Program-made: the position numbers and the translations under genes
Assembly: GCF_018687715.1 (NCBI RefSeq)
Contig: NC_056760.1
Location: 28,380,001 to 28,444,000, forward strand
DNA: 64,000 bases
Direction: 5' to 3'
Origin: Carya illinoinensis
Taxonomy: Eukaryota; Streptophyta; Magnoliopsida; Fagales; Juglandaceae
Part shown: piece by piece, positions 12,401 to 24,400 of the stretch
Numbering within the stretch: the stretch's first letter is position 1
How the letters are laid out: every line of letters begins with the position of its first letter
Notes under the pieces: model-generated
Databases searched by the model: none
Seen by the model: only the letters and a program-made list of their open reading frames with translations
What the model was told of the DNA's origin: nothing

Positions 12401-15400
12401 TTTTTACACATTTGATCATATGTACTCATATAAAAAGTCTAGAATATAGACTATACTAGAATATAGACTATAGTTAAATTCAATACTATACTAGTATGTA
12501 TTAATTATTATAAAATAATATACTTATACTATAATATAAATAACCAATGGTTTAGTATACGTAAACATGATATTATTACTAACATAGATAATTCGTAAAA
12601 CTGGAAAAACCGGACCGGACTGGATCGGACTGAATCCGGAAAACCAGAAGCTCCGGTTTCAGTAGTTAATCGGTCTGGTATTGGTTCTTCAATTTTCAAA
12701 ACCAATGTATACTGGTTCGGTTCTAAAAAATGTACAAAACTGGATTGGTTACATGTAACGCCCCCAATGGAAGCCCCAAACCACATTGCCTATACTCCAA
12801 AATGACTAGTCAATGATACAATTGGAGTCCCATTGGAATCTTATAAAGAGCAAGAACTTCTCATTCCCAAACAATTTGGGATCCTATACATCACCTATCC
12901 TCAATCTTATCATATGAGGGTATCACATTACACCCCTAACAATGCCTGTTGCCCCTCTTAGTCATACTTCCTCTCAACCTTTTCATCAAGAATTCAAGGA
13001 GAAGATACTAGAAGTCTTTGCCGGTTCTGCCACAGCCATAGGTGAGCAACAACCTTTTGAGTTCAATCTTTTCCTCATAAAAAATCCAAAAAAAGAGGAA
13101 TTAAAGTCGGAGATTTCCCCTGTGATGCCTCTATCCAGAGTAGAGTCTCCTAGATTTGAAATCCTAGGCTGCAATTTATTTTTCCTCTTGCTGCCGCCGC
13201 TAGTTGGTATGTAAAAGTAGGTTTCTTCAATTTTGAGTGAAACAGCCATTGTTTTGTTCCAGCAGCCAGAACAGAAATTTAGCCCTGTCTTCTAGTCCTT
13301 TTACACTCAAACAACACATATTTCAAGTCTTAAATGGTTCCTAGATGTTGTTCACCTTTGTGCAGCCTTCAAACTGAATTCAAAGTAAGTTTCATTGAGT
13401 ACTCTCCCTACATTTCGAGTTTTCTATCTATAGTGAATCCAAATTTTCCCTCATTGTTTCTATATGACAATACGCTGAGTTTTAAGGCTAGAAAGGGCAA
13501 GGAACTGAACTTTTATCAGAGAAACCAAAGTGGGATTCTGCCACTTGACTTTCTCCTTGGTAGACGGGTTTTTAAGTCAAGCTAAGAACTTGTTCAGGCT
13601 TTGTTATGATTTATAAGTTTTATCCTATGATAATAGACATATGAAAGATTGATCATTGGAAGCAAGGCTTAGCATTTGATAAATTAATGCTTTCTTTGGA
13701 AGTGAAAAGGAAATTGATTTCTCTATGACTTTGTTTCAACAATATAATTTATAAGCTGACTATATTATCCAACATGATTATGCATAAATTGTACCTTAGC
13801 TTTGAGATGGAATTGATTTGTGAAAAGTTATAAGACTACAGCTTAGTGCATCACTATGACAGCCTTAAAGGGCTGCTGTTTAGAGCTCCCTAAACAAATA
13901 TTTTAAGCTTATAAGGTTGTATGCTTGCCCCCAATGACTCAAAGTTTTGTAAGTGTCAAGGCATATCATGGAGTTACAGCAAGCAAAACTGGACAAAAAC
14001 AAGGGTAATTACACAACCCACATGCATCCACATTCACCCGTAAACACTGAGTAAGTTTGAGGCCCTAAAAGCTTGCTTTTGGGACCTAGACCAGACCTGA
14101 CTAGGGTGCGTTAGAGTGGCTAAAAGACCTTGAGCTAGCGGTAACAGGTCCATCCACAATGGAGTGCTAAAGCCACAGCATAATTGCATACACATGCTAG
14201 AAATCCTGCATTTGGCATGTAGTATTATTTGGCCAAGAGGCTGAATGAACAGAATGAACAGATAATTGCTGCAAGTATCTATGCGAGTAACATATGCTTT
14301 AAGGCTGTTTCTAGAACTCTTAGGGTACGTTTGGTAAATGAGCTGAGATGATATAATTTTCTTCTCAAATATCACTCAAACACAAAACACTTGTCAATTT
14401 CAAATCTTCAAACTGCATGAATCATCGCTTTCATGCTTGGGGTCATGCTTAGGATGGGTCATGCTAAGCAATTGATCATTGAGTCCAAATCCTTAACTCT
14501 TCTGAAGGAGGGGGACAGCTTGGTTATTACTGAGAGGAGTCGGTGGTGCTAGGACTTTTTTAGTGCAATGGTAGGCTAAGGCCATGGAAACGTGCTCAAA
14601 GGTTGTTAAGAAGGATTTTTTCTCCATTGTCCGAGAAGGAAATCACAGTTTTTTAATTCGATGCTGCTCTAATGCTGAAGGTCGTTATATGGTGGTGGAG
14701 GAATTGGGGGGAGGTGGGAGGAGGAACTTTATTTTCGTCCCAGAGGAGGTGGTAGGAGGCACATTGGTGGTGTGACAAAGGGAGAGACCTTGAGTGTCCT
14801 TAGGGAAACTAAGTTACAACTACACGAATTGCATTTCAAAATTGACTGGTTAATTAGTAAAGAGTTGGGCGCTGCTCATGTATTGGGCCTAACTGAGGGT
14901 GGGGATGAGATGAAGGTAGGCCCAAGTGGTGTAAGGCCTCAGATAGGAGGCAGCAAGCCCGTGGGGGCATAAACTCTTTTGGTGCGTCTCATGAACCCAT
15001 AGGCCCAGATTGTCACAAGGCCTCAGCACTTGGGGTAAAAACAGAAACTGATTTGCGTTTCCCGTAACGAGGGGGGTCAACCCGGCTTCAATGGTAACCC
15101 ATCTATACCCGTAATCCCGTTGGAGACTCCATGCCCATCGGTGAGCCCTGTGCCGGTGGCCCAGATCTGCATGGGCAGAAATTGCTGATAAGCACCCTCG
15201 AAGCTTTTCCTTCCAAGGTGAAGGTCCTTAGTGCCTTTGTTGATCACATCAACTGATTTTAGAAGAAGGGGTTGTGAGGAGAGAGGTTTACGGGGAAGAC
15301 TTTTTCATGGGGATATCTCTGAGTCCTCTAGAGGCCAGGGATGAGGTAATGGTGGTCCCCGACACCCCAGTATTTACCCTTGCTAGTGTGGATAGCCAAG

Positions 15401-18400
15401 TGGGTACAATGGTTGAATGGGAGGGAGAAAGTACTCTGTTTGGGGGTGAGGAGACTCTAGGCGATGGGGATCCTTTCTCTTTAAACTGTTTATTTCCTGA
15501 GGAATTTGAGGTTTTTGACTTGTTACTCGGAAGGTAAAGGAAGTCCAACATGTTATGGTATGGATTGTACGGGTTACGAAGAGCAATTTTTGGCTCGTCT
15601 TACATCTATTGAGGCAGGGAATGCTCAGGCCAAGAAATCTGGAGCCAAGAAACAGAGGGAGCTTAAAAGACTTAAATGGTCTTTGAACGAGGGTAGCTCA
15701 AGCCATGAAAGGTCCAAGGGGAAGGAGATTGTAGTTCCTTTATGCAGCCGAAAATCATTTCTTAGAATGTTTGTGGGTTGAATGGGGCTAATAAGTGTCT
15801 TCGCATAAAAAACTTGCTTTGGGAGTGGAGGGCGGACATTGTCTGTTTACGAGAAACTAAGCTGAAATTGGTTACCAGAAATTTAGTGAGAAGTGTGTGG
15901 GGTCGTCCGTATGTGGATTGGGTTTATCTGGCTTCAAATGGGGCTTCAGGTAGTATTCTTGTCATGTGAGATAGAAGGGTGTTGATGAAAATGGAGGAGT
16001 TTGTTGGGGAATACACAGTGGCCTGCTCCTTCAAGATGGTGGGGGATAATTTCTTGTGGGCTTTTGCAAGTGTTTATGGTCTGAATTTGGATAGCGTAAG
16101 AAATCTTTTGTGGGAGGAACTTGCTGGTATTCATAGTTGGTGGAACCTTCCATGGTGTGCGACCTGCCATGTCAGATTTCTTAGAGTGTATTTTGACTTG
16201 AATATGGTATATCTCCTGCTTATAGGTGGGCCTTTTACCTGGTCTAATAGTCAGACATGGTTTTGGATAGATAGATTCCTAATCTGGCTAGATTGGAAAT
16301 CTCATTTTCCAAAGGTGTGTTAGAAGAGGATACCGTGCCTTTGTTCAGATCATTTTCCCATCTTGTTAGATGGAGGTGGTATTCTAGGAGGGCAACGATA
16401 CTTCAAGTTTGAAAATATGTTTCTGAAAAGTGAAGGTTTAGTGGATAGGGTAAGGCAATGGTGGTCTTCGTATCAGTTTCATGGGACCCCCCTCTTACAT
16501 ACTTGTAGGTAAATTAAAAACTTTAAAGAATGACTTAAAGTTTTGGAACTCTCAATCTTTTGGTGACATAGGGGAGCAAAAGAAAACATTGTTGGAGGAT
16601 TTACAGGATCTTGAGAAGAATACCAAGGAGAGAGTCCTCACTCCCGATGAAGTCTCCTGCAAGGCAGAATAGGTCTCTGAGTTGGAAAGAATATTATCCT
16701 TAGAAGATATCACTTGGTGACAGAAATCAAGAGCTCTTTTGTTGAAAGAAGGGGACTAAAGCACAAAATTTTTTCGTAGAGTGGCTAGTTCTCATAGGAG
16801 AAACAACACCATTGAGCTGCTAAACATCAATAGTACTGACTGCACGGAGGCCCCAGTGATCCGGGACCATGTGGTAAATTTCTTTGAGCATCTTTTCACA
16901 GAGAGTGGGGTGGAGACCAAAAATTGATGGACTCGGTTTTGATTCTATTTAGCCACAAACAACGTCGTGGTTGGAATGAGCGTTTAAGGAAGATGAGGTA
17001 TGGGGTGGTAAGAAAAATGGTGAAAGACAAAGCGCCAGGCCCAGACGGTTTTTCATTGGGGTTTTTTCAAACATGTTCGGAGGTTGTGAAAGAAGACATT
17101 ATGAATCTATTTCAGGAGCTATTCTTGGCCGAAAAGTTTAAGAAAAGCTTGAATTCTACTTTTATTGCCTTGATTCCGAAGAAGTCTGGTGCATCAGAAG
17201 TAAAGGATTTTAGACCCATTAGCCTGATAAATGGGGTTTACAAATCATAGCCAAGATACTTGCTAATAGGCTAGGGGTGGCCTTGAAGAAGATTATTTCT
17301 AAGCCACAAAATGCTTTTATAAAGGGTCGGCAAATCCTGGATTCTGTGCTTATAGCTAATGAGTGTTTGGATAGTCGATTAAAATCTGGATTTGCAGGGA
17401 TTATTTGTAAGCTAGATATGGAGAATGTATATGATCATGTAAACTGGGAATTTCTTCTTTACTTGTTGAAAAGATGCGGCTTTGGGGAAAAATGGTGTTC
17501 ATGGATCAGATGGTGTATCTCTACTGCAAAGTTCTTTGTTTTGATCAATGACAGCCCAGAGGGTTTCATTAACAACTCGAGTGGACTAAGATAGGGAGAT
17601 CCCCTATCTCCTCTTCTCTTTGTTGTCATCATGGAGGCCTTGAGTAGGATGTTATCGGCGGCGGTTAGAAATGGCTTTATGGATGGATTTTTAGTAGGGG
17701 ACCGGAATAGGGGCCTTGTATCGATTTCCCACCCACTTTTTGCAAATGAGACTAATTTTTTGCAACACTGAGCAAGAACAAGTTAGGGCTTTGAAGGTTC
17801 TCCTTCTATGCTTCCAAGTAGCGTCAGGGCTGAAAGTGAACTTCGAGAAATTGGAGTTAGTACCAGTTGGGAACGCCAGTATCACTCGGCATTTGGCCAG
17901 TACACTTGGGTGTAAGGTTGCTTCTCTTCCCATGTCCAATTTGGGATTGCCGTTGGGGGCTACCTCACGAGCACTATCTATTTGGGATATAGTTATTGAA
18001 AAGATAGAACGACGATTAGCAGGATGGAAGAGAATGTACTTGTCTAAATTAGGTCGGGTGACTCTTATTAAGAGCACCCTTTCTAACCTACCAACTTTTT
18101 TCTTGTCTTTATTTCCTATTCCAGCTTGCGTGGTGGCACGAATTGAAAAACTTTATCGGGACTTCTTATGGAGTGGGATGAGGGATGAATTCAAATTTCA
18201 CTTAGTCAGGTGGGATAAGGTGTGCAGGCCAATCCCCTATGGTGGGTTTGGGATTAAGAACCTGAGAATGTTTAACCGGGCCCTTCTTGGGAAATGGTTT
18301 TGGAGATATAGTATGGAACCAGAAGCACTTTGGGCAGTCAATTTTTTTTTGGGGGGGAGGGGGGGGGGTTGGAGCACTAGTGAGGGGAATGGGACCTATG

Positions 18401-21400
18401 GTGTGGGGGTATGGAAGCACATAAGATGAGGTGGGGGGTGTTTTCTCACCATCCTATACTTGTGGTGGCCGAGGGTTCTCGTATAAAATTCTGAAAGGAT
18501 ATCTGTTGTGGGAAGGAGTCTCTAAAGGACTCATTTCCATACGTTTTCTGTGGCATGGAATCAAGAAGCGTCAGTGGCGGATCTTATGATTTGCTCAGGG
18601 GACCAAATCTAATGGAATGTCACTTTCAGTAGAGCAGCTTGAGATTAGGAGTTGGACATCTTTGAGACTTTTTTCAGCCTTGTGTATTTCGTGAGACTAA
18701 ATGGAATGCGAGTTGACAAGTTGTGGTGGACTTCTGTAGGTAAAGGTACATTCTCGGTTTGCTCCTTTTACAAGGTCCTTACTCTGCTACCTAATTCATA
18801 TTTCCCTTGGAGAAGCTTGTGGAGGAATAAGTTGCCCCCCAAAGCACTTTTCTTCACTTGGACAACGGCCTTGGGTAAGATCTTGACAACTGATAATCTT
18901 TGAAGGCGTTGGGTAATTATTTCAAACTGGTGTTGTATGTGCAAGAAAACTGGCGAGACAGTAGACCATCTTTTGCTTCATTGTGAGATAGCTAGTGCCA
19001 TGTGGAGTGAAGTGTTCAGTTGTTTGGAATTATGTTAGGTAATACCGGCTACAATGTTTCTTTTGGAAGTGTAGAGGATGATTCTTCTTTGCATTATGTG
19101 GTGCATTTGGCATGAACTGAGCGGACATTCGAAGACAAGGAGCTGGACACTAGAGGAGCTTAGAGCTTTTGTTTTCCATACCTTATTTCTTTTGGCTTTA
19201 GCTGTAGACTTTAATGGCCTAAATTTTCATGAGTTCCTTATTTCTACTAGTACGATTTAGATAGGTTTTATCTTTTATATATCATCTCATGTACTTGGGC
19301 TATGCCTATTCTTATTAATATTACTTTTTACTCATAAAAAAAAAAAAAAAACATATGCTTTAAGAGTGCTTTTAAAGATACTAAACATCTATTAAAGCTA
19401 GGCGTAGTTGAGTATCGCTATTAACATGATGACATAATATGGTTAACCATGAAAAGCGTGTATAGTACATGTGGACATTTAGATGCTACTACCGTATTAT
19501 TGGATTAGCTATCAAAGGTATCTATCCTTAGTATCCATATTTATACATTCTTTAAAATTAGAATTTATAAATAATTTAAATAATTAAATCAATTCTAAGT
19601 TAAAAGAAATTAATTCATAAATTTACTTTTGTAGTCAATTTTAGTTATGTTCTACTGGACATATAGGACAAATGTCCCAATACCAAGTCTTTTTGATAGG
19701 GGTGAAAACCGAACGTATTGGTGCGGTTTTCCCCAAAACCGAAACCGTACCAATGTGTTGAAATCATGTAAATCTCGACCGAAATTGGCCGTTGAAAGGA
19801 GAGAAAATCGTCTACATCGGTCTCGGCGTCTTCGGTGGCGATGGAGGCTATTTTCAGGTGATGACGCCGTAGTGATTGGGTGAGAGACAAAGAGAGATGA
19901 CCCCGAGAGGTGCAATTTGAGAGAGAGAGAGAGAGAGAGGCGGCGTAGAGATGAAAACTGTGAGAGAGAACTGAGAAGAAAAACTGAGGAAGAAGAAGAA
20001 GTGTGCGAGTTTAAACCCTAGAGCAAAACGGCCCATTTCATTTAGTTTTCTTTTTTAACTTCAAATATTAAACGACGCCGTTTCACTTAGGCATTGTTTA
20101 AGTAAGGTATAAATAAAAAATATATATATATAGCTTATTATGTCAGCCGGTTTAGTAGTTTGAAACAGGGTCAAATTGCTGCCAAACCGATGTAGGTCAG
20201 TTTTGAAGAAATTTTACCATACGCTGACCGGTTCATCAGCAGTTTCGGTCGGTTCCCATCGATGGTGGCCGGTGGCTTCGGTTTCTGTACACCCCTAATT
20301 TTTGATATGGCTTTTTTAATTTTCAATTTATATATGTCTTGTCTTCTACCAAATATTTGATGTATTCATTATATTACTCAATTGATTAAACAGTTTAAGA
20401 TCACTCTTGTTTATAAATTAAAAATAGAATATGATAAAGCTAGTAATCATAGATATATGACCAATTGGGTTTTTTTTTTTATTTTTTTATCAATAAATGG
20501 AGCTTGCATTCCTATTCAGACGTATCCTCAAAACCCAGCGGTTGTTCGGTCTTTGCTTTTGGGGGCGGGAGTGCTTGGTCTCTGTGGTAAACAGAAGATA
20601 ATCCGTAATAAGAATAGAACAATGACTATGTGTCCTGAAGAGCTAACAGATTCATATTTTTTCATGCAGATTGTGCACACATCTGTTTGTTTGGCTGATG
20701 TTCCAAGTGAGCCCTCAGACTTTTTTCCTCTATATGTTAATTATCAAGAGCGTTTTTCAGCCGCAGGTCGGACTAGGTGTGTCTTGAACCTTTAATTCCG
20801 CACTTCAATGATTATTTTACTTGTTTCATGAAGTAAGAGTCTTTTTATATCTTCTGTCTCCTTTTTTCTCAGTGGTGGGTTTTTCAAACGAGAAGGGAGG
20901 GCAAAAGATCATGAGGTACTAGCCCTTGACTTTTGAGTAAGAAGAATCATTGATCCCAGCTGGCAGCTAAAGCTGTCTTTATAAAATATGGATATTCCAC
21001 CTGAGATTTCAATATGGTGTGACTATTATTTGAATATTGGTTGTTTTGAGCTTTTCATGGCGCACTTAAGTCTTATATGTTTATGTCTTTGGTTTTGATT
21101 GGTGATGCTGTACACCCTCATTGTTGACAAATGATCTTGCACTCACACACCCTCAATATATAAGAAGAGCCCAAGATTTATTAGCCGGTGTTATATTTGC
21201 AAAATTGGGTTGATCAGTTGACCATTTGTTTTTTTTTATAAGTAAAATAACATTTTATTGAGAGAAGTAATTAGGCATAACTCAAGTACACGAGGTATAC
21301 AAACAGCATAGACCTAGTTACATAAAAAGGAGGTAGAAAGAGATACAAGAAAGTCATTAGAGCGAGCTCCATTAAGTATACAATAGGATGCCGAAAGAAA

Positions 21401-24400
21401 TAAAGTATGGAAGAAGAAGCTTCTTAGCTCATATGAGAACACTCCTTATCTTCAAAGTTTTGACCATTCTTTTCAATCCATAAACACCACATGATACATA
21501 TAGGAAACATCCTACATACATCCTCAATATGTGAATTGGCCCTACATCTTTGCTAACATGCTAACAAATCAACCACTGATCTTGCCCTTTTGGGAATAAG
21601 GGCAATGAAATAGACATTAAGGCTCTTCTCAAATTTCATAAATGAGTGAAATTCGATAAAAACTTCATGAGATCCTCCTTAATAATATCCCAGCAGGTGT
21701 GAAAGAAAGCCATTGGAAAGCTATCTGGTCCTGGGGCTTTATCTTTGTTCATATATCTTAGCACACCAAGCACTTCATCTTCGTCAAAAGGCCTCTCCAA
21801 CCAAGCCTCACTTGTGTGGTCAATGGAATCGAAAACTAGCCCATCTACCTTGGGTCTCCAAAAGTACTGTTCTGTCAAAAGCTTATCATAGAAGTGGACA
21901 ATATGATCCTTAATCGCATCTCTACCCACTACGACCTTGCCCTCCTCATGAAGGACCTCTATGGCGTTGTTTCTACGGTGAGAGTTGGCAACTCTATGAA
22001 AAAACTTTGTGCTTCTATCCCCTTTTTTCAACCAAAGGGCATGTGACTTTTGTCTCCACGAAATCTCTTCTATAAGAGTAATTTTCTCTAGCTTAGCAAC
22101 AACAGTTAATCTTTTTGCCTTATCATCAATCGACAATGTCCCTGCCGCTTGTTTTGCATCAAGTTGCTGCAGCTCCAAAAATAAATTGTTTTGCTGGTCG
22201 TTAATTTTCCCCGAAGACTTCCAAATTCCATTTCCTTAGATCATGCTACAAAACTTTTAGTTTCCCAGCAAGAACAAAACTAGGAGTACCCATGACCTAA
22301 TAAGAGGCCCACCATGCCCTAACTTTCTCAAGGAACCCATCTATCTTCAACCACATGTTCTCGGACTTAAAGTATCTCATTCCCTCATGAAGACCCCCAC
22401 AATCTAGCAAAATGGGAAAATGATATGAGCAAAGCCGGGGAAGCTACTTTTGGCATAAAGTGGGAAAGTGGACCTCCCAAGAAGAAGAGACAACAAACTT
22501 GTCCAACCTCGGCCAAGTCCTTCTGTTTGACCAAGTAAAATCTCTCGCTACCAAAGGGAGATCCACCAAGTCTAAGTCAAAAAGGAGTGAGGAGAAATCA
22601 GCCATGGCTGAACCTGTGCTAGAAACCCCGGACCACTCACTTGGAAACTGGGTGATGTTGAAGTCACCCTCTATACACCACGGGATATCCCACCAACTGC
22701 AAAGGCCAGCCAGCTCATCCCAGAGAAGTTTTCTACTACTGTCATTATTAGGCCCGTAAACACCTGCAAAGCCCCAACAAAAACCATCGTCCACATTCGA
22801 AAAAGAACAAGCTACTGAAAATTCACCGATGCATTCCTCAACAAAATTAACTGCTCTCTTATCCCACATTACGAATACCCCCTGAGGCGCCCTTAGAAGC
22901 GAGGGTGGTCCATCCTGCATAAGAACAATTCCATAAGCTTATGATGATGAGCCTATCAATGAACTTTAGTTTCGCTTCCTGAAAACAAATAACATCAGCC
23001 TTCCATTCTCGCAAGAGGTTCTTTATAGAGAGACATTTGTTCGGGTCATTCAAGCCGCGAGCATTCCATGCGAGAATTTTGTGCTTCGTGGATCACCAAG
23101 ATTTACCCTATCCTTGTGTCTCCAACTACTCACGCTACCCTCCCGAGCATCATAGTTTACGGAACATGTCAATCTCTTAAGTTCCCTGTCTTTCTTGCCT
23201 CCAAAGCTACGAGCTTGAATTGCTATGAGTAAAGCTTGCATCTGGTCCTCAAAGCCCTCATAGGATATGCCCAAGCAATGTCGCATATCGTTGGCCTTCT
23301 GGAGGACCCACTCCAGATACAAATCAGCCCATGAACCTGCTGGTGGCAACGAGTAGCGAGGGCTAGGCGAATCCTCGGGTTCACTTGGGTCAGTTGACAG
23401 AGTCTTAGCCCCTAGCTCCTTGCAAACAATCTGTAAATCTGACCCATAAGGTGACCATACCTCCAAAGACCCCCCCTCCATAGAGGAATCATCTACCTCG
23501 TCCACCTCAGTGCATAGGATCCTAGATAAGGTCTCAGAGAGACCTAAAGAAAGAATCGGAGCTTTAGAAGCTGCCCCAATGATTGGGCCAGGTGCAAACG
23601 GCACCCCTGTGCCATTGAGTCTACAATCCGTGGTCGTTTTATGCTTCAAAGTGCAAGCCCCATGGTCGACGGAGTCCATTGGTCTCTTCTGTGATGATGG
23701 CGAGCTGGCGGTGGCTTGGGAGGAACTGGGTAAATCCTTCGGGGCCAAAAAGGTTTCTGCTGGTCGAAACAAGAGCGTCGGGTGCTCCAAACCCATCTCA
23801 GGTTGTTCGTCGGTGGCCATTGGAGAGGTTTGTGCCGTCGAAGAGGTGCCATGTTCATTGCCAGCGGGGAAGCCATGAGCATGCCGAAGCCTAAAGCTTC
23901 ATACGTCTATTCCGTAAGTTGAGGCTTTTCCTTGTTTGAGGGGCTTTAGGCTCGTGGGTTTGGGGCCCGTGGGCCTAGGGCTCGTGAGTGAGGCCTTACG
24001 ACCCGTAACTGAGGGCAGAGTGGTTCTCTCTGTTCAAATCCCCTAGGCCTAGGCTCCACCACAGGCCTCCCAAAATCCGAACCCAGTAGGGGGCTCATGG
24101 GTTTCCTTAAAGCAGGGCCCAGCCCATTCAGAATAGCAGGCCCGCCTATCCCATTAATCCCATTAACCCCACTCTCTTCCGCCCTTCCCAACCCATTCCT
24201 TCCCACTTCTAGCAATGTGTCTTTAGTGACCAGCGAGACTGCAGAAACCATAGGCTGTTTTCTCCCACCACCCTTGCTGCCTAGTCCCATTACCATACTC
24301 AATCCCAGATCAACCTTTTGCATCAAAAAGGAAACTTCTTCCAGGACGCCAGAAAGTTGAGCTCTGACAGCCCAAAGAACGCCCTCAACATCCCTCATCT

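Larger units (their letters stand above)
14304..19350 (+). mobile_element. Near full-length L1-type LINE with 14-bp TSD
   Basis: Bounded by direct repeats ACATATGCTTTAAG at 14290-14303 and 19351-19364, the second directly after a 15-base A tail, so both ends are defined. In order: ORF1 remnants (14584-15550), endonuclease (about 15765-16385: [15 protein letters not shown]), reverse transcriptase (about 17020-18330: [47 protein letters not shown]), zf-RVT (about 18840-19000: [18 protein letters not shown]) and the LINE 3' tail. About 5.05 kb. The catalytic FADD box reads FANE at 17750, and there are many stops and frameshifts, so it cannot move on its own. Inserted in sense orientation within intron 2. 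Confidence 0.92.

Noticed and set aside
12754..12927. Cassandra-type LTR carrying 5S rRNA sequence
   Set aside because: The TGTAACGCCC start is similar, but I could find no 5S internal promoter-like segment in the 174 bp.
14584..14972. Possible independent host gene (Gly-rich small protein)
   Set aside because: Matches the ORF1 block of the antisense LINE at 24412-24840 and lies inside the TSD-bounded LINE.
19645..20036. Overlapping open frames on both strands
   Set aside because: They sit largely inside the hAT-like element at 19697-20297 and overlap each other in several frames.
23510..24360. + strand open frames of 71-122 codons
   Set aside because: Shadows of LINE ORF1 read on the opposite strand.
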